DNA of 64,000 nucleotides from Tetmemena sp. SeJ-2015 (taxonomy: Eukaryota; Ciliophora; Spirotrichea; Sporadotrichida; Oxytrichidae): NCBI GenBank assembly GCA_027382625.1, contig JAJKFJ010022037.1, positions 1-64,000 of the forward strand, in the 5' to 3' direction. Position numbers and translations under genes: made by a program. Within the stretch, counting starts at the first letter, position 1, and every line of letters begins with the position of its first letter. Shown in pieces: positions 56,725 to 64,000 of the stretch. The notes beneath the pieces are model-generated. The model searched no databases. It was not told the DNA's origin and was given only the letters and a program-made list of their open reading frames with translations.

Positions 56725-59700
56725 TCACTTTGCATATTTATTGCCGGTTACAGCCATATGTACGTTCTTCTATTGCTCTTTAACTTTAGCGAGAGTCTTA
56801 ATGTACTAATTAAAGAAAGGGAGCCCGAGAGTTGCTCTGATCATTTAGAGAATCAAAGCTTCTATCTTTGAATCAAGAGGCCTGTTTCTGTAAGAAGTGC
56901 TCTTAGGCACAAAACCTCCTAATGATTCATCATAATCTTCAAGGTAATGAGGCACGCTTACTCGATCTGCTACTCTTCCTAAAGCTTCAATGAATTCTAC
57001 TTGCACCATATTCATATGTCGATCACTATCGATTTCATCCTTTTGAGTCATCATGGAGAGTGCATAGATGGGACTGATTTCTCTCTCACCAAAAGCATCT
57101 GAGATTACCCCACTCTCTTAGATCAATTAAATGAACTCATCCATAGACATAAATCTAGGCGCTCCAGGGAGAGCGTACTTTCCAGAGTATTTTTAATAGA
57201 GAGATTGAAACTCCTCTTAGGTTCCGTTTAAAAGCTAAGTCACATTTAAATTAAATCGAAATTGGAGGTAAATAATATCATTCTTCATTCCATAGCTTTT
57301 CTTTTCTGAAGATGTGCGAATCAAACTTTTTGAATTGAGTATCAACAAATTCAGTGAAAAGTTTGTGAACAGCATCATAAAATGTCTAAAAAATTTTAGG
57401 GACAATAAAATTAGTCGCACAGACTCCTTGCTTGATGAATTTAGTGCTAGCAAGTCGAGTGAATACTTCCATGAATTGGTATCTGATCAGCTATCTCTCG
57501 GGATTTCTAGGATTCGATTTCTTTGGACCTGATTTCGTAGCCACAAATTCGAGATCTAAATCTGAAAGCTTTAAAGTTTTCTGATCTACTAAGATCTCCG
57601 CAGTTGGAAACTTTTCTCAGTGAAGACATTTGTTCCTATGCAACAAACATTTCCCACAGGATCTACACCTGAGTAATACTTATATGCATCTCTCCTATTT
57701 AAGAAATTTAAGGTTAATTTAAATTTTTACATCATCTTGTATCTTGATCTTAGAAACTCTTTAGTCTTCTGCTGATCTGTCAAATCTTTGATTATCTTTT
57801 CAAGTTTCGTCATCGACCAATCATATTCGAAGCAGTTATTCAAGAGCAAAGCGTTATCAGCTTTATAATCCTTGAATACTGATTTGAAGAAATCCCAAGG
57901 AGTCTTAACCTTGTCCCTTTGAACCAGAGATTTCACCACCCTTGGTTTCCCTACCATGTTGCTTAAGAAATCCCCTTGCAAGATTGATCTAGTCTGTGCG
58001 ATATTTTCTATGATGTTTGTCACTGGCACGTTCATCTCATCAACATCTTAATCTAGATATTTGAGATACTCAGTAATGTTCTTATGCTTTCCTCCTACTT
58101 TATTTTTCATAGGGGAGATTGGACTGGTCTTGCTGACTATTTTCTTTTCATCTCTTGAGAAGTAATACCTTTGCACTCCAGGTGGAACCCATCTTACTGA
58201 AACGTAATTTTCAGGATCACTTGGGTCTGGGAGCATTAAGTCTGGCTCGAAATTGTCACATTCTAGATGCACGTAGATTGGCTTGAACTTATCATGAGAA
58301 GGTTCCTCATCGCTAACACCAGGCCTGAATTCGAACTTCACCTCAGTCCAACCCTCACATATCCAGCAGTTTGAACATGCCTTGAGTTTGATTAGCTGAG
58401 TGTTATGAACATTGCCTGCAGCCAGTTCTGGTTAAATACGAGTGTATATATGACTCTTAGATAGCTCCTTTTATCTCTTCTATATCTTTACAAAACCTTG
58501 GGTATCGACTTCACCTTCATTACCTAGCATATGTATTCCAAGTATAGTATGATTATTTGAGAGACCCTAAGATATAAAGTCTAGCTCATAGGAATTGAGA
58601 CTGTTGTGAGACAAGTCTACATGAAGTAAACTCTAGTTTTACTCTAAGCAGTCTTTCCAAGTCCTAGCATTTATTTCGGAAAGCTTTTGGTTTTCAAATT
58701 AGTTTGGGAGAGTATTTATCCCAGATCCCAAGTTATTGAAAGACAAATCCAGGATCTGAAGTTACTTGTGCTATGTAATCACCCTTGCAAGTAGCTATCC
58801 TCCTTTACATAGAATTCTATTCCAGTGCAAGAAAAGAACGTTTATAGTGGTATTTACAGACAGCATTTTCGAGATAAACTCAGCCCCGATATTAGTAATT
58901 TCATTCTTACTCAGGTTTAAGTAACTTACTTTATTGTTGTCGCAAAGAACTTTTGTTATCATCTAGAGATTATAGTCTCCAATCTTATTTCCCTCAAGGA
59001 CTAGACGCCTTAATTCAGTTAGTGGATCATCAAGATACTCAGATAGCTCCTTGTAAAACTCCTTAGTTATAAGTGGATTATAAGATATGTCTAAGGTTCT
59101 AATCTTTTGCCTGTTTATACTCAATATCAATTTTATTGCTCTGTTTGTAGTAAGGCCTATATTCTAGAAATTAATCTCCTCTATCTTATCAGAAACATTG
59201 ATTCCATTGGTGAATGCCTCTATATAGGCGTCCCTAACATAGAATGACTTAACATTAATTTCCTTCACATTATCTCTCCGATGGACGAATCCCATTCCTC
59301 TAGGTAACAGATTCTTTCTGTCCACTTAGCTGAGATACTTAACGAGTGGATCCTTAACTTTTCTGCCCTTCATCTCCCCTCTCTGCAAAATCTTAGAACT
59401 CTGGAAGTACTTCTGTCTGTACATCTTGAGTGCATCGTTTCCAAATTTCTCCTAATCGAGCATCTCTCGATCAGAGCTGAGATCAGAGGGGCTTGAGCTC
59501 AAGTATATCTCTTTTACCGTGCTTTTGGAGTAAGGCCTCGAGGCAGAATTAATGAAGATATAATAAATAATTTTCAAGAATCGCTCATCAAGTCATTCTC
59601 ATCTTCATCTATTCGACTTGACTAATCAAAGATTAATCTTTGGTTCAAGTCTATCAAGGATTTGTCTAGTCCTTGTGGAAGATGCATTCTATTATCATTA

Positions 59701-60450
59701 AATGGAACTGCACTTATAGAGTGCTGGTGGTATTTCAAGTTCTGCAGCTTAGACTGTCTTAGCTGATCTAAGCTTGTCTTCAAATCTGATACATTCAGAA
59801 TGTCACCGCTCTTTAACTTATTAAAATAAGCATCTTTAGGTTATCCTCCCTCAAATGAGGATGAGATATATTTCTAAGCTCATATTTTAAGATTTACTCT
59901 TATCATCTGTTGGAAATTTAAGCTGTCTTTTGATGACAGGGCTTTGCTTCTCTAGTGACGTGTTAAGATCTGAGATCAGCATGCTAATCTTAAAACGAAT
60001 TATAATAAAATGCTTGCAGATATCATGACGTTGGCATTTTTAATCGGAGAGAGGCTGTTTAAAATATAAGTTTCCTGTAACAGACTTCCTCTCAAGTGAA
60101 GGGAACTGCGTCTCTTGTCTGTTGTTCTCTGCCCTTTCAACACTAGAATATTCCCTTTCCCTCACTCTCATTGCATAATCCCTCTTTGGTGAATTGCTCA
60201 GAGTTTAATGAGCGTTTCTGGATTTCTCCACATCTATTAAAAAAAATAACTTATTTGAATCTAGTGCTTCTTACTGCTCACGCTTGGCACTAAGATATAT
60301 TTACTGAGCTCTCATAACGGCAGCACTTTGATCAAGTGATTTATTATGACCTTTGTGTTTCAGACTCTTTATCTTATCTTAAAGGGAAGGAATAGAGTTA
60401 AAATTATTTGAGCCTGCTCTATAATAATCTATAGTGAAATATTTTACACT
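56725..60450 (-). CDS. Leucine-rich-repeat protein
   Basis: Minus-strand gene. The N-terminal part (60450-59400) is basic and Ser-rich. A ribonuclease-inhibitor-like LRR array follows, with about six repeats, for example IRTLDISYNPLITKEFYKE, LRRLVLEGNKIGDYNLQMI, VSYLNLSKNEITNIGAEFI and LLHVDLSHNSLNSYELDF. A C-terminal region with CSNCWICEGWTEVKFEF and HLECDNFEPDLMLPDPSD comes next, then TPWDFFKSVFKDYK and a helical end (NQYIKTLAKVKEQQKN) with UGA at 56725-56727. The 5' end is not secure because short IESs interrupt it (near 60240-60260, 59550-59900). No particular family beyond LRR is recognised. Confidence 0.6.
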
Positions 60451-60459
60451 GAAAATATG

Positions 60460-61326
60460 TATTATAGAAGGGCGACTATTCTCAGCTACGGTTATATATT
60501 TTGAGTTCAAAGTCCTTTACTAATTAGTTTGGTAAGAGTTAAATAAATAAATTAACATTATGAATAAGAGTTGCCTTAATTCTTTGGGAGCACTGAGAGT
60601 CTTCTTTCATTCATGTATAGACTATTCCCTAGAGTTAATTAAGAATAGATTTTATGATTTAATATAGTTCTTCCTTCATTATTGTGGAAGGAGTGCCCTT
60701 GATATTGGTAATCCCTTGAAGGGGTTTGATTATTATTCAGAGACAGAAAACTCTACTCTTAAGATTAGTTTTTATTTACAAGATTCCCGATTACTGTGCT
60801 CAAATTTCTATCTAAAAGCAGATGTATTTAAATGAAGTTTTTTAATAAAATCCTATCTCTAGTATTGAATCTAGACTTTTGTTTCTACATATTTGGATTT
60901 TCAAGTGACTAGTTGCGTCCAAACTTCGTAGTCTAAGTGATTACAATAAAATATCATTCCATCTTTATAGTAATGCATTTATAAGGCAACATCTAATATC
61001 TTGTATCCTGAATTTTGAGGTCGACCCACCTTCGGCAAATCTAATATGATATTCATTTTATGCTTTAATTAATTCTCTAAGCAGGATCTCTTTAATTAAT
61101 TCTGAATTACAAAACTTTATCTAAACTTAATATCAGTCCTTATTTTAAGTTATAAAATAATATTCGAGGAATGAATGAGTGTCTAATTATAAAGTTTGAA
61201 TTTCTATTTATTGTAGCCGAAAGTGTAAATGAAAAACAAGCTTCCAATAGTTTGAAGTTCCTAAATAAATTTATAGCATAGTATATTCAAGCTAATTTCT
61301 CATATTAATAAATTAATTTAGGTGAG
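60460..61326. other. AT-rich spacer
   Basis: No supported coding segment, RNA or repeat was recognised between the LRR gene 5' end and the small gene at 61327. Confidence 0.45.
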
Positions 61327-61667
61327 ATGAGTTTAGACAACTGCAAGCAAGCCATAATAAACTTAGTGAATTCTTTAAACACTTTGGCAACTGCATATGG
61401 AGATGAAATAGGTAAGAGAGAAGCATTGGGCCTACCTATCAATCCTCAAGCCAAAGAATAACAAAGAAAGCTAAGTGCAATCGCAGTCAGTATAGCTCCT
61501 CTCAAAACTGATGTAGAGAAAATACAGGTAAGTCATTCAAAATCTTAATGAAGTGATATTAGTTCTCCGAAGAAGATAAGGCTAAGTTTGAGGCTTTTAT
61601 AAACAGTCAACATAGTAAGGAGAAGAGAGATAGCCAAATCAAAGACCAATAAAATTAGGAGGAATGA
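61327..61667 (+). CDS. Small helical protein, unknown
   Basis: MSLDNCKQAIINLVNSLNTL starts at 61327. A 35-nt GT-AG intron (61528-61562) joins TDVEKIQ to FSEEDKAKFEAFINSQ, and the frame ends at UGA 61665-61667. About 100 aa, helical and polar. The intron with GTAAGT donor and clean joining supports a real gene. No family recognised. Confidence 0.55.
61528..61562 (+). other. Intron, 35 nt
   Basis: GTAAGTCATT...ATATTAG inside the small helical-protein gene. Confidence 0.7.
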
Positions 61668-62132
61668 CAACTTACAAAAATCTAATTGATTGCAAAAGAA
61701 AGGATCTCTGAAACGTCGCATCTTCTTAATTAAAATTCGCGTAAATCAATTTCCCTTAAGTTTAATTAAGATATTTATCAACTTAAATTTTAAAAGAGTT
61801 ATTTTTGAAATTTTTCCAAAGTATATTAAAAGAGTTTAAAGATTAATTAAGGCTTATGGAAAACTAAGAAATACAAAGCTCATAATAAAAATTAAAAGAT
61901 AAAATAAGGATCTGTATTTTTAGCTTAATGCTTCTAAAAATTTTATGGAATTAAATCTATAGATTTTAGTAGAGTAAGGTTGTTAATTTCTTTATTTGTG
62001 GTAAATAATTTAGATTTATAAATAACTTAATTTTAAGCTTGATACTTTATTGTAATTGTGGATTTCTCCTTAAGTCGTGAGAGATAATGATCTAAAAATT
62101 AAGAAAGTATTTTATAATAATTAAAGTTGAAT
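61668..62132. other. AT-rich spacer
   Basis: No feature seen in about 465 bp. Confidence 0.45.
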
Positions 62133-64000
62133 ATGCTGAACTCCTACACCCCAACTGAATCTCAGGGTCGTTACGATAGCCACTCGGGCGGCCACTCTCA
62201 CTGGGTTGACGACTTGCCAAGGGTGGCTTCGGCTATAACTTCCATCTACAGGAACGACTATTTCTCTTCTCAAAATTTATAAATGATATACTTTTTAACT
62301 TTTGCTTCTCATTCGACCTGATAGACCTCAATACTTTCTACAACCACTTGATCTACTGCATCTTCTTGGTAATAGACTTCATCTTCATCGCCTACTGGCC
62401 ACTCAATTAGATCTACCAAAACCAGACTCTTCAGAAAATTGACCCCTCAAAGATCACGCAAAATTCAGCAGGCGGCTCTAATCTTTCGAACGCCATTTAC
62501 TCGGTCAATATGGCCTACGTATTTTATTTATGTTTTAGTCAATAACTACAAGAAGAATTTCGATGGAGAGAATACCGACGATTTCGTGCCTCAGTTGGTA
62601 TCATACTTGGGCGTGAACTACTTCCTGGATGAAATGGACTATGCGGCTTATTAGGACTTGCAATACTATGTCAACCACGTCATAGTAGTTATAATTGCAC
62701 TCTTCCTCCTTATGATATTCTCCAGGGAGCTTGGTACCATCAATCTCTCGAGCCATAGGAAGATAATCACAAAGTTCTTCTCATTCATCATAGTTACACT
62801 CGCTCGCACTTTACAAATACCAGTCATAACCTTCATAACGCAAATCTACGCTTGCCGTAACGACACCGTATCAATAGAAAAGGGCTATTACTACGCCAGT
62901 GGCTATTGTTTCACTGGGAGCCACTTCTAACTCACCATCTACACATCTATAGTGATGGTGATTTACTATGCACTCGTATTTTACTTCCAGTATTTCCTAA
63001 CCCTTTCCTACCCTCATGAGAAGATCCCTTGGGCTTGCCTTCCTACCAAAATTCCACTTATGATAGAATTCCTCAAGTTAGCTATAGTATTCTGTTACTA
63101 AGAGACCAATATCCCCCAAAATTTTTATCATCATTAAAAGTCTTATTATAAATGCGTTGAGCTACATGAATATCGTTTTTGCCTTTGCTTGGCTGGGCAT
63201 TCTCTATAAGAGATTGTATCACGTCCTGATCTTCCACACTATGGTGTACCTAATCACTATATGCGGAGAGGCCTGTATGTTCATTATCTTCGGCTTCGCT
63301 GCGATGAGAGACTTTATCGACATGGATCGAAACTTCATCCTGCACATAGTCATCTTCATCACATGTCAAATAAAATTTCAATCTTTTCACACTTTATTTT
63401 CGACTTATTTTGTCTGTTCTTCTCAATAACTGCAGTAGTCTTGAGAGACCGAATCAGGTACTAGTTCTTGTCTAGAGTGGACTTTGCTCTCTATGAGAAG
63501 GACTTCGACGCTCTGATTATGATGTTCACTTTACACGAGTTGATAGAGCGATCTTCCTATGACGATACCCAAGACTTCATTCTAAGAGGCTTCATCGAAC
63601 GCCATATAGAGATATGTGAGTACCCATCCTGCTCATGCATAAAGTTCTACCAGATCTGCAATCAAACCTATAGACTTGAACTTGCGCAGATGTCTCCCTT
63701 CTCCAAGAACTATGACTCTAGGACCATGAATGAGAACACTACTAACATCCAAACCACAAATCCCACCTACACTTAAAGAGACCAGCAGTCAGATGGCGAT
63801 GAGCTGTCCACTCTAAAAGTGTTCTATGGCGGCAAGAAGAGCCAGAAGAAGCAGAACAAGAGCAAGGGAAAGTTCTTGAAGAAGTTCCTTGTCGACAACA
63901 TTAACGTGTTCCTGGACGCTTTTCCCAACTCAGTGAAGCTGCACATCATGGCTGCGTTCATCTACTTCTCAATCTTCAAGAACTCCTTCAAGAGTCTCTA
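62133..64000 (+). CDS. Multi-pass membrane protein, N-terminal part (window edge)
   Basis: Starts MLNSYTPTESQGRYDSHSGG. After a 44-bp IES (pointer TTCTC) comes FDLIDLNTFYNHLIYCIFLV, the first of many transmembrane helices. Further helices include HVIVVIIALFLLMIFSREL, SIVMVIYYALVFYFQYFL and YMNIVFAFAWLGILYKRL. Between them are KIPWACLPTK and a Cys cluster CEYPSCSCIKFYQIC. The layout resembles the large ciliate tmcB-like membrane proteins, which often carry PAS domains further on; that is a tentative likeness. Inserts near 62511-62544 (pointer GTCAATA), 63100-63150 and 63365-63430 look like IESs or introns. The frame is still open at base 64000, so the gene is truncated by the window. Confidence 0.65.
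62267..62310. other. IES, 44 bp, pointer TTCTC
   Basis: TTCTC at 62262-62266 and 62306-62310. Excision joins YRNDYFS to FDLIDLNTFY. Confidence 0.65.
62511..62544. other. IES, 34 bp, pointer GTCAATA
   Basis: GTCAATA at 62504-62510 and 62538-62544. Excision joins SNAIYSV to NNYKKNFDGEN. A 22-nt GT-AG intron at the same place is the alternative. Confidence 0.6.

Noticed and set aside
1..64000. Telomere-like C4A4/G4T4 arrays or TBE ends
   Set aside because: No run of the repeat was found, so neither a chromosome end nor a typical TBE terminus is claimed.
1..64000. Euplotes-type code (UGA as Cys)
   Set aside because: UGA sits at the expected ends of H2A, TRAP1, Rab and MVK, while UAA/UAG fall inside conserved domains.
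1..64000. CRISPR arrays, bacterial operons, Shine-Dalgarno sites
   Set aside because: Introns, histone and other eukaryotic genes and pointer-flanked inserts rule out a prokaryotic reading; no spaced direct repeats were seen.

Overview
This window reads as germline (micronuclear) DNA of a hypotrich/stichotrich ciliate of the Oxytricha, Stylonychia or Tetmemena kind; no single species is identified. Three things support this. (1) Conserved proteins read through only if UAA and UAG are glutamine and UGA is the sole stop. (2) Introns are short GT-AG introns, mostly about 30-150 nt. (3) Conserved reading frames are repeatedly broken by AT-rich inserts of about 33-100 bp whose two ends carry the same 3-9 bp word; deleting the insert plus one copy of the word restores the conserved frame. 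That is the signature of internal eliminated sequences (IESs) between macronuclear-destined segments (MDSs) with pointer repeats. Because ordinary ORF finding fails on such DNA, most gene models here were assembled by eye from several segments.

Layout. 1-12.1 kb is mostly AT-rich germline-type DNA. It holds a decayed DDE transposase (about 1.3-2.45 kb), IES-broken remnants of surface-type genes (2.5-4.5 and 6.85-7.5 kb), an about 840 bp element with about 180 bp terminal inverted repeats (5.75-6.6 kb), an unusual GC-rich block (7.55-8.28 kb), a small IES-broken gene (9.69-10.08 kb) and a decayed coding remnant (11.4-11.95 kb). 12.1-27.7 kb is gene-dense: mitochondrial Hsp90 (TRAP1), a secreted chagasin-like inhibitor, a WD40 protein, a small Cys-motif protein, a very long reverse-strand RCC1-RasGAP-coiled-coil locus and a YbaK-type deacylase. 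27.9-40.1 kb carries coiled-coil/low-complexity proteins, histone H2A, a Patched/NPC1-like transporter, a GPALPP/DUF3752 protein and a Rab GTPase.

The most striking structure is at 40.2-51.35 kb. The mevalonate kinase gene is split into two same-strand segments separated by 9.9 kb. An 8-bp pointer (AGTATAGT) restores the GLGSSAAF region exactly. Inside the 9.9-kb insert lie complete loci for RNase P subunit p30, two long coiled-coil proteins (one with IQ and WW-like motifs) and a gamma-SNAP-like protein. These are nested genes that must be sorted out during macronuclear development.

51.5-64 kb holds a dual-specificity phosphatase-like gene with Ser at the catalytic Cys position, a secreted kelch-EGF membrane protein, a leucine-rich-repeat protein, a small helical protein, and the 5' part of a multi-pass membrane protein that runs off the window end.

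About ten isolated single-base frame breaks occur in conserved genes (YbaK, NPC1-like, GPALPP, Rab, RPP30). They may be assembly indels or real decay. Family assignments are from motif recognition only; no database search was run.
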